Program-made: the position numbers and the translations under genes | Notes under the pieces: model-generated | Told to the model about the DNA's origin: nothing | What the model saw: only the letters and a program-made list of their open reading frames with translations | Databases searched by the model: none | Shown: positions 1 through 11,944 of the stretch, piece after piece | Layout of the letters: the number at the start of each line of letters is the position of its first letter | Position numbering within the stretch: position 1 is the stretch's first letter | Assembly (NCBI RefSeq): GCF_026745355.1 | Contig: NC_079204.1 | Location: forward strand, 5,451,103 to 5,515,102 | Source: Beta vulgaris subsp. vulgaris | Lineage: Eukaryota; Streptophyta; Magnoliopsida; Caryophyllales; Amaranthaceae | DNA length: 64,000 nucleotides | Direction of reading: 5' to 3'

Positions 1-2446
1 TATTGAAACATTGCATAGCATAAGTAGGGATAGCTTGAGCAATTGCCTTTATCAGAACTTCTTTTCCTGCATGAGATAGAAATCTTTCCTTCCATCCTTT
101 GAGTTTTTTTAAGACTCTCTCTTGAATGTGCCGGAAAACTACTTTTTTGGAGCCACTTACACAAGTGGGTAAACCTAGGTATTTCTCATAGTCCTCCACA
201 GCCTTAAAAGTTAACTTCATCTGAAGCAATTCTTGCTTTTCTTGCTCTACATTTCGGCTAAAGGACACCTCTGATTTCTCCATGTTCAGTTTCTGTCCCG
301 ATGCAGCTTCATAAATAGAGAGAATCTTTTCCACTTCTGTCTCATTTGCTCTGGTAAAAAGCACACTATCATCAGCAAAAAATAAATGAGAAATCGCATC
401 AACTTTTTTACCGATTTTTATCCCATGAATTTCCTTCTTTGCCTCCGCATCTCTCAATAGAGTAGAAAAACCTTCAGCACAAATAATAAATAGGAACGGA
501 GACAAAGGGTCCCCTTGTCGAAGCCCACGCGTAGGGGTGAAATATCTGGTGGGCTGTCCATTCACAAGTATGGAGAAGGAAGTAGTTTTAACACAATTCA
601 TAATCCGAGTGACAAAAGCTGTCGGGAACCCGAGTTTTAGCATCATTTCCTCCAAAAACACCCACTCCACTCTGTCATACGCTTTGCTCATATCAAGTTT
701 TAAACCCATATACCCCTTCGTTCCTTTTTTTTTCTTCCTCAAGTAGTGAAAACATTCATAAGCCACCAAAATATTGTCCGTAATAAGTCTGCCCGGAACA
801 AATCCACTCTGCGTTTCATGAATGACTGCTGGCAACACTATTTTCATTCGATTTGCTAACACTTTCGATATCAGCTTATAAAGCACATTGCACAGACTAA
901 TTGGTCTAAAATCAACAGGAGACTCACAATCTTTTTTCTTTGGAATTAGAGCAATGTAAGTCTGATTTATATCACCAATTTCTTCACCATGATTTAAACA
1001 ATTTAACACCTTATCAATTACACTGTCCCCAACTACATGCCAATATTTTTGATAGAAAAGTGCACACATACCATCAGGTCCTGGTGCTTTGGTTGGGTGC
1101 ATCTGTTTCAACGCCTCACATACTTCTTCCCTCCTATACGGCTCCTCCAAGACGTGTTGCATCTGAGATGAAAGAAGGGGAGTGACTTTATCAAGCACCG
1201 GTGCCGGTTCAATGTTTTCATTCGCCCGGAACAAGTCTGCAAAATACTGGATCAAGACATTAGCAATATCTTCCTCTTCATCAAACACCTCCCCTGCTTC
1301 GTTTTTGAGTCGCACTATATTATTTCTCACCCTTCTCTGCTTTGTTTTTTCATGGAAAAACTTCGTATTTTTATCCCCATGTTGTAGCCACTCCTGCCTA
1401 CTTCTTTGTTTCCAATAAACTTCTTCCCGACTCTCCATCTCATCTAAGCGAGTATCAATTGCGCGCATCCGAGAAATATTCTCCACCGTCGGATCACGCT
1501 CCATTAACTCTCTCATTTGATGCGTGAGTGCTCTCATTTCTTTTGCAGCATTCCCGAACTTTTCTTTACTCCACACTCGCAATTCCTTGGACACGTAACT
1601 GAGATCAGTTTGTACATCCTCTCCAGATCTCCACATATCGCCAATCATCGCGCCACATTCATCATCCTTTGTCCAGAATTCCTCAAATCTGAAAAGTCTC
1701 CGTTTTTGGTTGTTACCCGTAGCAGCTGTACATTTTCGAATACTCAAAACTAGTGGAAGATGATCTGACCTTCGCTTCTCCAGGTGAGTGACATAAGAGC
1801 CCCCATAATTCTCCCTCCATAAAGAGTTTGCTACAAATCTATCAAGCCGCTCCTGCAGATTTTTCTCTCCCCCTTGGTTGTTTGTCCATGTGAAGGGATG
1901 ACCCACGTAATGTAAATCCTCAAGCCTACACTGATCCAAAGCTTGACGGAAATCAGCTGCATCTGTAAAATTAAAATCACTTCCACCTTGTTTCTCCGTG
2001 GACCATAACATAAGATTAAAGTCCCCACCTACAAGCCACGGTAAAGTGTTATGATTATAAAGAGATTTCATCAATAACACAGTTTTATTCTTATTTGCCG
2101 CTTCCGGGTGGCCATAAATGCCCGTGAAACGCCACATACATCGTCGATCATCCGTCACTAACACATCAATATGGTTTGGTGAAAAAGAGTTAAGTGTGAT
2201 ATCCCAGTCCTCCTTCCACAGTAAAGCAATCCCCCCACTCCTCCTTCTCCCATGTCCAACGCAATCTACAACTATCATGCTCGAAAATTTCAATCTTAGC
2301 CGCACCTTCTCCATTTCTACTTTGTGAAGTTTGGTTTCTTGTAAAAAGATAACATGGGGTTGTTCATTTATCACAACGCGCCTAAGCGCATTGACTGCCG
2401 GGATGCTCCCCAATCCCCGACAGTTCCATGATAGTATGTTACTCAT
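1..2446 (-). mobile_element. LINE A ORF2: endonuclease plus reverse transcriptase, runs off left edge
   Basis: Second ORF of an L1-type non-LTR retrotransposon. Reading the minus strand from the ATG at 2446 I find one open frame of about 815 codons to the window edge, with no stop. The N-terminus (WNCRGLG, then LQETKL) and GGDFN near 2020 are apurinic-endonuclease motifs; SDH lies near 1770. The reverse transcriptase follows, with APGPDG near 1080, the QSGFVPGR block near 800, the LDMSKAYDRVEW block near 690, LRQGDPLSPFLF near 510 and the catalytic FADD near 370. The C-terminal part (zinc-binding region, possible RNase H, 3' tail) is outside the window. Its start overlaps the stop of ORF1 by ATGA. 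It copies element RNA at a nicked target. The domain assignment is certain; activity is unknown. Confidence 0.93.
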
Positions 2447-3906
2447 TGATCACTAAGGGCCCAGGTTGTGGGGCCCGCCACTTCAGTCGTATAGCCTTCC
2501 TCCATCATGCTACTTGTGTGATGTTCATTATTTTGGTTTATGTTTTCCATCAGACCAATCTTCTTCTTTATACCACAATGTTCCCCTTCTCTTTGTTCCT
2601 CTCCTTGTTCTTCTTCTCTTTCTTTTCGTCTTATACCTACCTGCACATATTCTCCCTCCACCCCGTTTTCCATCTGTTTCTGCCTTCTTCGCCAGCCTCT
2701 CCTTTTGCCTTTCATCACCTCCACTCTACTGGGATCGTTCCCACCTCCACTGTCGATTTTTCCAGCTTCCCTTGGCTCTCCTTGTCCCACAGCCTCTATA
2801 ATACCCCCTCCTGCCCCCGTTTCTAGCTCCTCCTCCACATACTCTTCGAGGCCCAGTTGGTTTCCTTCCTCAATATGTTCCGCCTTGTCCCTACCACCAC
2901 TCTCTTTTTCACCCACCTCACCTGCATCTTCTCCTTTCTCCCCCCCTGCATTTTCTACTACCACCCTTGCTCCCTTCATTTTCACCACTTGCCTTAGCGA
3001 ATCGTCTATTGCTACAGATTTGTTAGAGATGCTCTCCACACCTACATCATACTCTCTTGTTTCATCGGTCCCAGCAGCCTCCTTATTGGGTATTCCTCTC
3101 ATATCATTACTACTGAATTGCAACCTGCGACTACGCTGGAGAAAGATTTGTGTCTCCTCTTGCATTTTCAGTCTACCTTTTCTTGGAGACGCACGTATCC
3201 ATGATCCCCATTGCCTTTTCTCGACACTATCCTCCGCTAGGACTGTTGTACAGTCCCTTTCAATGTGCCCCATAACGCCACAAGTGTAACAAAACGTAGG
3301 CAAACGCTCATATTTAATCTCCACAATACCCACCTTACCTGTTGACGTTCGAATTTTTTGAATTCGTCACAACGGTTTTGTGACATCCACCAAAATCTTA
3401 ACTCTCGCCGATGTATCCCAGTCTATCCCCGTCGAATCCACCTCCATAACCTCTCCCAAATTGCCTCCAATCAACCTCACATGTGGCTCCGAACGATTGT
3501 CCATAGGCAGATTATATAATCGCACCCAAAACGGACTTTTGTTAAGGCAAATATCAGAGGGTTGGATCCCTACATCTATGGTATTCATCAACACCAAATT
3601 TTGATCAAAGGTCCATGGCCTCCCCTCCAGTACCTTCTTCCTATCCCTCGCACAAGCAAATTGTATGACAAATAGACCATTTTCAATTGACCTAAAAAGA
3701 GCGTTTTTTGATATCATCCAAATTTGATTCATAGTTTTTTTAAAAGCTTCAAAGTTATACGGTCGGTTTGACAGAACTTTACGAACAACTGCCAAATCAA
3801 TATTCGAGGTGGAGTGATCAGTCCCCACGTCTGACATGGCTATAACTTCCCCTTCTTCTTCTGTAATACATAGTTGTGCGCACTTTGTAACAAGTTCGTC
3901 CGCCAT
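2443..3906 (-). pseudogene. LINE A ORF1: gag-like DUF4283/zinc-knuckle protein with an in-frame stop
   Basis: First ORF of LINE A, an RNA-binding gag-like protein. The ATG at 3906 (MADELVTKC) opens a DUF4283-type N-terminal domain. The frame is interrupted by a single TGA at 3369-3367 (codon 180). It then stays open in the same frame to 2443, about 487 codons in all. Just after the stop comes a CCHC zinc knuckle (C-Y-T-C-G-x3-H-x4-C, near 3290-3250), then a long Glu/Gly/Arg-rich acidic tail. Because the frame is otherwise intact, the TGA is probably a point change, for example CGA to TGA, not a frameshift. The element therefore probably cannot make full-length ORF1 protein unless the stop is read through. 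Confidence 0.85.
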
Positions 3907-4227
3907 GTTGGCAGACAAAGCCCTAACTCAAGGGTAAAATTCTCGAAAGCCAAGACTGGTATTCTCAAAACCCTAGAAAAACCCTAGAGAGAGAAACTCT
4001 TTGTGGCTTTAATCATATTTTTTGATACAAATTAAACATAGTAACATACTAACACCCATATTATTATTCATACATTTCCCGCCCAAACCCTCAAATTTCA
4101 ACATTTGTTTCCCTCCCTTCCCTCACTTTTTCTCTCTCCTCCAAAATCCCCAATTTCATCAACAAATTTCCGCCATTTCAATTTTCATCCGCTGAGCTCA
4201 TCAAACGCCGGCGATTTTCCGGCAAAA
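3907..4227. other. Shared upstream region between LINE A and the Treslin-like gene
   Basis: These 321 bases separate the minus-strand LINE ORF1 start from the plus-strand gene start. The left part (3907 to about 4000) looks like the LINE 5' leader, with two AAACCCTAG-type motifs and a CT-rich stretch on the minus strand. The right part is A/T- and C-rich and probably holds the promoter and 5' leader of the downstream gene. The exact 5' end of the LINE cannot be set because its 3' flank is outside the window. Confidence 0.5.
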
Positions 4228-7200
4228 ATGGTGGCCATCAATCCAATCAACTACTCCAAAACTCAGAGAATCGTTCTTCTAATCGATCTTCAACCTTTTT
4301 TTCACCTCCAAAACCCTAATTATTACCTCACTTCTCTTCTCACTTCCGCCAAAATTCTCCTCTCTTTTCCTCCTCTTTCTCTTTCTCTCTCCTCTTTCAA
4401 GCTTTTCTTCTCCTCTCTCTCTCCTCTTCTTTCGTCTTCTTCTATCCTCAAGCTCCCGATTTCGTCGTATAACCCTAATTTACTATCTTTCAATCGTCCC
4501 GATGAAACCCTAGATTCACTATCGCAGACCCTTAATTTTGTTTGTGATATGGTTAAATCTTCGATTTCGGGGTCGAATTCGAAGGCATCGTGTGTTTCCA
4601 GCTCGATTGCGCAGGTAATTCATGATTATGGTTGGGATTTGTGTGATGATGTTGATGATTATGATTTGTTAGGACATGTTAGGTCGAATTTGGTTGTGTT
4701 GTTCTCTCCTCTTTGTAAATCTCTAGAGGATTTGCGTGATTTTATGGGTGTTGATGATGTGATGAGTGACAGTGATACTTTTTGCGATAAATTTAGGGGG
4801 GTTTTTGGGAATGTGAGAGATGTTTTTGTTAGTAGGGATATCCATTTTAGCTGGGTAGATGTGAGATATGATGATGATAACGTAGGAAATGATAAACGAA
4901 ACGATAATGTTGATGAAATTGGTAGGTTGGTGGGGTTTTTTCAATGTGGGCTTAAGAGTTTAGGTTGGGGTTTTTGTTCTAGTAATTCGATTGTATTGGG
5001 TTCCGCTCTTGTTTCGTTTGGCTTAATTTATCCAATGATTGGGGTGTCATCAAATTATTGTAAATTGAATGATGCATGTAAGAATGTTAGTGGGCAATTG
5101 AATCTTGAGATATTGGATGTGAGTGGTAAACCTATGGAGTGCACATACTGTGATCTCCAACTGCTTGATCTTAATATGTCATGTGGGCAGAGGCTTAACG
5201 GTCTCTCACTTGCTGGAGCATGTGAAAAAGCAGGAGCAGAACTTTCTGAACGACCTTGCGGAACTTTGGGGAGTTTTGGCGATGGATTTGTGAAGATTGA
5301 TGTTAAAGCTCTATGTAGACACAGCGAACTATTAAGAATCAATGGAAAGATCTCTGATGTTGTTTTAGTTAATGAGCTTCCAATAGATGCAAAGAAAAAG
5401 AAAGAAAAATCATCTGAAAAGTTTTTCGCTGACAGAGTTCTTGACTTGCTTTCGGAAGAAACAGGCAAGTTTATGAAGAGGAAACCACCACCTCTTTGGC
5501 AAATACTGTTGTGCTTCCTGTATAGGAATGATTACCTGGCATTGTTGCATCTGTCAAATGCCAATGGCACCAAAAAGATGGGGGTTCTTAGACCTTTTAG
5601 TACTCATTCAGCTTTTCTTTATATTCTGAAAAATAACTCTGACTCTCAATGTCGAGCACATGGTGGAAATGAACTAAACCTCGGACAGGATAGTTCAAGG
5701 ACAGGAAATAAAAATGTTGGTGCTGATACTAGTATGGATTCTGTTAGTGGGATAAATAGAAATGAGAGTAGAAGAAAGCATAGAAAGCATCCTCACAGAT
5801 ACAAGGATCTCTCGTGGAGCTCTTTCTGCAAAGCATCTTTTGAACTCTGTGAGATGGAACTTGAAGAAGCTTACTTCTCCAAGGAATGGGATACTTCAAA
5901 GAAGTTGAAGTTTTTGAAGTGTTGGATGAAACAGGTCACTAGAAGTCCTTCATCTATTTCATGTAAATCAGACCCATTTAAAATTCTAGAGAAAACGAGA
6001 GAGAGATTATGCCATTTGGATCACGAAAGTCAACAGCCACTTCCTTCTTTGGCTGGAGAACATGCTGTCAAGGAACCTCTTCAAATAGGTGGAGTTTCTT
6101 TGCAAGAAGCTGCAGAAGCTTTCTTCAGTAATTTATCTCAGAGAATCCAACATGGGATTGCATCAGGAGTTGACTTGGTGGCTTTTGCCCAGCGGGTTGT
6201 TCGGTCATGTATTTATTGGTTAAAGGTAAAACTAGGACCGGATACCAGAGAAGAAAGTCAAGCGTCCCTTGAAAAATCAGATGGTAACAGTCATGGAGGG
6301 CTACTGGCGGCTGAACTTGTGAAAATGTTACTAATTGATCCAAAAGACATAGCAGGAAAGCACAAAGATGGTAGTCTGTACTCCAAAGCACCAGATGCAC
6401 AATCATCCAAGATGTCCTCTGAAGATAGAGTTAGAGAGTATCCTTTTCTTCCATATATTACTTGGTAGTTAATATGTTTATGATGATTGCACTTTTTTTT
6501 GGTTGGAACATTTAATTGGGTTCTCAGGGTAGTTCCTTAAGATTCTTCCAGATACGAGCTGCAGATTTTGTTTCGTATGGAGATACTTCAATCAGATATT
6601 GTGGCTGGTATAAGAGATTCTACTAAGCACAAATTTGCTAAGCAGATTTGCTGTCTTCTAGAGTTTATTCAGTGTAACATGGAGGATGGATTTTTTGGAG
6701 ACTTCAACCTTAATGATTATGTGGGCAGGACCATCAGAAGCAGGTATATGCACTTCTAATGCTATAGCATGTATAACCACAATATTGATTATTTTATGTT
6801 CGTATGTTATGAAGGGGAAATGCCATCTTTTACAAATTTCATAGATGAAAGCTTTACCATATCAGCAGCATCATTGATGTGGTTCTTGGCAGACAAGGAG
6901 ATGTCTTCATAAGTTTCCAATTTGCATTTTTTTTTAGCTTTTCTTTGGTCTGCCTTCCAGCTGATTGCTTTGGATAAGGTTTGACTGTTTCCTTTTCCCT
7001 GAAAGTGTTCACTTTTTGCCTTTTTTTCTTCCTGAAAACATCCTTTTCACCAGCCTTTATTAGTGTCAGGAATATGGATGAGTTGATCTGGATCTACCAA
7101 GTTAATGTGAAAGACACTATCCAATCTAGGTTGTGGATTTTGTTGATCTAGGATGTCAGAAGTTGTTGTTAGTGTCTGACTAAAGAAGTTTCTCACCCTG

Positions 7201-8800
7201 TCCTTGACATTATACTCGAAATGTTTCCTGGATTGAATGGCCACTGTCTCTTCTTTTCAGTGGTTTCGATAATGATCAGTGTGTTTTATTTCCTCTGCCC
7301 TTGGGCTTTTTGTGTTTTTGTACTGCCATTTGTCACAAAATTGTACTGCAATATGTGCTCTATGTGATGTAGATTAGGGGTAACCTTTTCTGATCTTAAA
7401 GTATATAATCAAGTATGTCCTGGCTTATTCTTTTTGAATGCTTGATAATTCTCTAACTAATGTAGTTTAGGGTCTGACTGTTGTTGCATTTTTGTGTCAA
7501 ACGCCCTTGTCTGCTAGATGAACATGTATTCAGTGAGGCTAAATAGAGAACTGTTAACTGGTGAACATACTAGAGGGGAGTAATATGGTAAATCCACTTG
7601 GTATGGGCCCCGCACCCATTCTTCTCTCTTGCTCACTAGTGAACATGTCCAGCGGTAGCCTTTTTTATGTATTCCATTTGATGTTAGCCTCAATGGATAT
7701 GCAACCTCATTCCTGTTTATGCCATGAATCAAACTACGACTGGAATGATTTTGAACAAGAATTTTGCAATCAGTTGTTGAAGATACTTGCTGGTTCTTAC
7801 TTTAGGTACCAGGTTATCGAGTAACTACTTTCTAGTTAAGAGGTGCCCAGACCCTTTGACTTCTTACTCACTAGTTTTTATATGCATGCGATGCGTGCGA
7901 AAATACATAGAATTTTTTTTAGGAATGTAGAAAATTAAATTAATTGTTAATTATATTTAATAGATTAGGGATATTTGAATTGTTGATGGTTTTCTTTTTG
8001 TAATGTCTTTTTTTTATTTTTTAAATTAATTAGGTAGTTTCCTTTTTATTTTTAAATTAAAGTAAGCAGTTAGAATAGAGATGTAATGAGGGTAAAATGG
8101 GGTTTCTAATATTTTGGTGTCCTACCCCTCTTCCCATATAGAATAGAGATATGTTCAATATTAGTTGATGTCTGGTTTATTTTGGACTTTTGGTGTAAAA
8201 AGCTGTTTTGATCAGCATACTTTTATCTTATGTTACTATTTGTGGGCAATGTCCAGGTACTCGCAAAAGCTGGGAGATGTTGTCCATAAGATATATGATC
8301 ATATGGATCTCTTATTGTTTGATGATGGTGATGATGAATCCCCCAACCTACTTCTCAACAGTGAAGACAGCAGTCAATCATGGAAAGTAGGGGATAATGA
8401 TAGAGGAAGTGAACCCAATTCTACTGATGATTCAATTCACTCTGGTAGCACCGATCATGAACGCAAACTAATTGAAGCTCAAGAGAGGAGAGCTAGAGCT
8501 TCGAGGTTTTCATCTTTTTCAAGAAGAGCCATGCCAGAATTGCAGAGAGTGTGGGCCCCTAAACCTCCAAAATTATCTAGGTCAAAATCAGACTCATCTC
8601 GTAGGTCTAAGAGGAAGGGCCGACATAGAGAAAGCTATGATATGGTATGCGAAACCCCAACAAGTGGGGCAAAAAAGTGCTTATTCCCTTCAGATGGTAG
8701 TGTTGGTGATGAAGGTAGGGATCAAGGGGGCAGTTCAAGCAATTCCGTTCACAGGGCTTTGTTTCAGGATGAATCCTGGCATCATGATTGGGGGCTATGA
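4228..8800 (+). CDS. Treslin/TICRR (Sld3-like) DNA replication initiation protein homologue, 3 exons
   Basis: Exons 4228-6437, 6552-6743 and 8257-8800 join in frame to a 981-residue protein. Junctions are GA|A and AG|G, with GT-AG introns of 114 bp and 1513 bp. I chose the ATG at 4228; the frame is open further upstream but has no other ATG. The N-terminus carries KTQRIVLLIDLQPFF, a hydrophobic strand like the von Willebrand-type fold at the start of Treslin proteins. A basic KKKKEK stretch lies near residue 390. Helical blocks with many Leu and Glu span the exon 1/2 boundary, and the tail is Ser/Arg/Lys-rich with WAPKPPK. Treslin/Sld3 proteins help load Cdc45 onto the MCM helicase at origins. 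The family name comes from overall resemblance to plant proteins annotated this way or as unknown; the gene model is firmer than the name. Confidence 0.6.
6744..8256 (+). other. Long intron 2 of the Treslin-like gene
   Basis: This 1513-bp intron is bounded by GT at 6744 and AG at 8256. It is AT-rich with long T runs. I see no coding exon in it that keeps the reading frame. Around 7880-8110 there is a short repeat-like segment rich in TGCATGCGATGCGTGCG, of the kind found in dispersed plant repeats. Confidence 0.6.
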
Positions 8801-9479
8801 TTCCCGAGGTATGTTGGTCTCGGACAATGGCTTGTCTACACTAGCTGACTTAGACATGAAACATGTAACTATGTATAACAGAAGCTTTGCCCGGAAGCAA
8901 TACAACAGGATCCTCTTGTTGGACTACCTTAATTTGTACACAAAATCTAATACGATAGACTTGTAAAGTATATTTATAAGTAAATGTATCATTAGGTGTT
9001 TTTAGCAGTTAAGGTGCTAGGAACCTTGTAATTTGTTTGTGATAAAATACAATTGCTCTTGTTATCTAGATTATAGGCAAATTTTTTAACAAATTCAGTG
9101 TATCAGTTCAGCGGGAGAGTTGCAAATACATATAGTTATTTTATGACGAAGATGAAAGCTCCATACAAATAAACTTCTGTTGTTCTTAGATAAAGTGTAA
9201 CACTTCTCATATTTCGATGTTTTGAACTAAATGCAATATATACCTTATGTAGTTATGTGGCACGTAGTTTATCCCTTGTTCTCTCCTCATCATACATGCA
9301 CAATTACATATCCTTTATTTGTCTACACCGACAATTCTTAGGTGATCATATTAAATATTATTATAGATAATTGACTGATTCATAATAATTTTAAACTAAA
9401 AGATACATCTCAACTTCATAATCATTCTGAAGCATTAAGTTTTCATAGGTAATCAAATACAATCACTTAAAAATCATCC

Positions 9480-9670
9480 AACACAACTTACATTTTCCGA
9501 GTCCATGAATAGATAAACGATGAGCACAAGTACATAACCTCTATATTGTAAGTGAGTCTCCAATGAGAGTTTCTGCATACGGTTAGACTCGAACACGAAA
9601 CTCTCCACAAACCGCTTATCACTTGAGCCAACTCTTGTTGATTCCAGCACCACATTAAATCTGCTCCATT
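9480..9670 (-). mobile_element. tRNA-derived SINE-like segment
   Basis: On the minus strand there is a Pol III A-box-like stretch (TGGCTCAAGTGATAAGCGG) near 9630 and, about 30 bases on, a B-box-like GTGTTCGAGTCTAACC near 9590. This pair of motifs is the signature of tRNA-derived SINEs. I do not see clear target-site duplications, so the ends are approximate. Confidence 0.45.
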
Positions 9671-9678
9671 CGTGCACC

Positions 9679-9725
9679 ACTCTTTCTGCATTTTTTTTTT
9701 GGTGCTAAAGAGACTCTTTCTGCAT
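9679..9725 (-). mobile_element. Very short retroelement tail insertion with 13-bp target-site duplication
   Basis: The 13-base sequence ACTCTTTCTGCAT occurs at 9679-9691 and again at 9713-9725. The 21 bases between are a T run followed by GGTGCTAAAGAG. Read on the minus strand, this is a short 3' terminus plus poly(A), as expected for an extremely 5'-truncated LINE or SINE insertion. Confidence 0.7.
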
Positions 9726-9806
9726 ATTACATTTAGACCAGTGCTCAACTTCAATTCACTTTAGCAGTAACATTATACTCCCGTAAAAAAAAAAAAATTG
9801 TACTTT

Positions 9807-11834
9807 ATGAATATTGGGCGTTATTTTTCGTCCCGCAACTTATCAACGGTCATTGAACTAGAATCCCATATCTCAACTACATTTACCCGCCAAAATGTAA
9901 TCATCAGAGAGGAATTGTGTAACAACATTTTAAATTCATGCCCAGATCCTAAAACCCTGAAAAAACTTCATGCAAAAATATTAACCCACCAAGATCTTCA
10001 TTCAAGCCCTCATATTCGACTCAAGTTGATTAGGGCTTATGCTGGTTTTGGTTTATTGGGTATTGCCCGCTATCTGTTCGATGAAAGTCCTGAGAGAAAT
10101 GTTATTTTTTTCAATGTTATGATCAGGAGCTATGTGACCCATCAACAGTACCAAGATGCTCTTTGGGTGTTCAAGAGTATGTCTAGACTTGCGGTTAGAC
10201 CTGATCATTATACATACCCGTGCGCTTTGAAAGCTTGTTCTGGGTCAGAGAATTTGTGGGTTGGTCTGCAGATTCATGCTGCTGTGTATAGAGTTGGGCT
10301 TAACTTGAATTTGTTTGTTGGGAATGGTTTGATTGCTATGTATGGGAAGTGTGGTTGTTTGATGGATGCTAGAAAAGTTGTTAATGAAATGCCTGTTCGA
10401 GATGTTGTTTCCTGGAACTCTATGGTTGCTGGGTATGTGCAAAGAGGGCATTTTGACGACGCCCTGAACGTATGTAGAGAAATGGAGTTGATGAAGTTGA
10501 ATGCTGATGCTGGAACTATGGCAAGTTTACTTCCAGCAGTTAGTAATACTTCTTCTGACAATGTTGTATTTGTTGAAGAAATGTTTGAAAAGATGGCTAA
10601 GAAGAGTTTGGTATCTTGGAATGTAATGATAGCGGTGTATGTGAAGAACTCCATGGCTGCAGAAGCCATTGATCTTTATTCTCAAATGGAAGCTAGTGGG
10701 ATTGAGCCAGATGGGGTCACCTTTACGAGTATTCTACCTGCGTGTGGAGATCTTTCTGCATTCTCACTAGGAATGAAGATTCATAAATCTGTTCAAAGAA
10801 AAAAACTTCTTCCAAATTTGTCCGTGGAGAATGCATTAATCAACATGTATTCCAAGTGCGGTTGCCTAAGGGAAGCAAGGGAAGTTTTTGATACTATGAT
10901 GATACGTGATGTTGTTTCTTGGACTTCTATGATTTCTGCTTATGGTGTGAGCGGACAAGGTCAAGAAGCTGTTGTCCTTTTCTCTCAAATGAGAAAGGAG
11001 TGCTTAACTCCTGATTCCATTGCGTTTGTTGCTGCCATGTCAGCTTGCAGCCATTCAGGGATGTTGGAAGAAGGACAGAGTTACTATAAATTAATGACTG
11101 AAGAGTACAATATTACTCCAAGAGTAGAACATTATTGTTGCATGGTTGATCTCTTAGGTCGCTCAGGGAAAGTGAATGAGGCTCTCTCTTTCATCAAGGA
11201 GATGCCGATTGAGCCAAATGAAAGAGTATGGGGAGCTCTGTTAGGTGCTTGTCGTGTCCATTCTAATATGAGTATTGGGCTGATTGCTGCTGACCATCTT
11301 TTCCATATGGTTCCTGAGCAGGCTGGATTTTATGTTTTGCTGTCTAACATTTATGCTAAAGCTGGAAAATGGAAGGAAGTTAGCACAATCAGATCATTAA
11401 TGAAGAACAAAGGCATGAACAAAACACCAGGCATTAGTAACGTGGAGCACGAAGGTCAGGTTTATACATTCCTCGCAGGGGACAGATCACATCCACAGTC
11501 TAAAGAGATTTATGATAAGTTGGATGTGTTAGTGGGGAAAATGAAGGAGGAAGGTTATGTTCCTGAGACAGATTTTGCTCTTCATGATGTAGAGGAGGAG
11601 GATAAAGAAGGCCATCTTAGAGTACACAGTGAAAAGTTGGCTATAATATTTGCCCTTATAAATACGAGACCACCAACAACTATTAGAATTACTAAGAATC
11701 TTCGTATATGTGGAGATTGTCATATTGCAATCAAGCTCATATCCAAGATCACTAAGAGGGAGATACTTGTTAGAGATACCAATAGGTTTCACACCTTCAA
11801 GAATGGCGTTTGTTCTTGTGGTGATTATTGGTGA
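9807..11834 (+). CDS. PLS-class PPR protein with C-terminal DYW deaminase domain
   Basis: An intronless 675-residue pentatricopeptide repeat protein. The first in-frame ATG is at 9807. The N-terminus (MNIGRYFSSRNLS...) is basic and Ser-rich, as in organelle targeting peptides. Repeats of 31 to 36 residues run from about residue 50 to 560, with typical phrases such as NVMIRSYV, ALKACSG, NGLIAMYGKCG and VVSWNSMVAGYV. The C-terminus has E/E+ motifs and a full DYW domain: HSEKLA (the HxE zinc-site motif), CGDCH, and a terminal CSCGDYW. Such proteins bind RNA sequence-specifically in mitochondria or plastids, and those with a complete DYW domain act in C-to-U editing. From memory it resembles the AT3G49142 group; its target cannot be read from the sequence. 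Confidence 0.93.
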   Translation: MNIGRYFSSRNLSTVIELESHISTTFTRQNVIIREELCNNILNSCPDPKTLKKLHAKILTHQDLHSSPHIRLKLIRAYAGFGLLGIARYLFDESPERNVIFFNVMIRSYVTHQQYQDALWVFKSMSRLAVRPDHYTYPCALKACSGSENLWVGLQIHAAVYRVGLNLNLFVGNGLIAMYGKCGCLMDARKVVNEMPVRDVVSWNSMVAGYVQRGHFDDALNVCREMELMKLNADAGTMASLLPAVSNTSSDNVVFVEEMFEKMAKKSLVSWNVMIAVYVKNSMAAEAIDLYSQMEASGIEPDGVTFTSILPACGDLSAFSLGMKIHKSVQRKKLLPNLSVENALINMYSKCGCLREAREVFDTMMIRDVVSWTSMISAYGVSGQGQEAVVLFSQMRKECLTPDSIAFVAAMSACSHSGMLEEGQSYYKLMTEEYNITPRVEHYCCMVDLLGRSGKVNEALSFIKEMPIEPNERVWGALLGACRVHSNMSIGLIAADHLFHMVPEQAGFYVLLSNIYAKAGKWKEVSTIRSLMKNKGMNKTPGISNVEHEGQVYTFLAGDRSHPQSKEIYDKLDVLVGKMKEEGYVPETDFALHDVEEEDKEGHLRVHSEKLAIIFALINTRPPTTIRITKNLRICGDCHIAIKLISKITKREILVRDTNRFHTFKNGVCSCGDYW

Positions 11835-11944
11835 CGACATATAGAAATGTGCTCAACCTATAATATTATTCACTGGAAATTATTACAGCAAGGCTGAATA
11901 TTCCTGGGCCATTTCTTCAATTTCTCGATCTTGATTTATACAGG

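Larger units (their letters stand above)
8801..9806. other. 3' end of Treslin-like gene and intergenic spacer
   Basis: The first 250 bases or so are probably the 3' UTR of the preceding gene. The rest is AT-rich and holds a tRNA-derived SINE-like segment and a short tail insertion, both listed separately, just before the PPR gene. No other gene is seen. Confidence 0.5.

Noticed and set aside
2540..3289. Open frame of 249 codons on the plus strand, Ser/Pro-rich
   Set aside because: It is the antisense of LINE A ORF1, whose zinc knuckle and gag-like domain on the minus strand explain the region; the low-complexity composition mirrors the Glu/Arg-rich tail.
8472..8966. 164-codon open frame overlapping exon 3 of the Treslin-like gene
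   Set aside because: It is out of frame with the spliced product, which ends properly at 8800.
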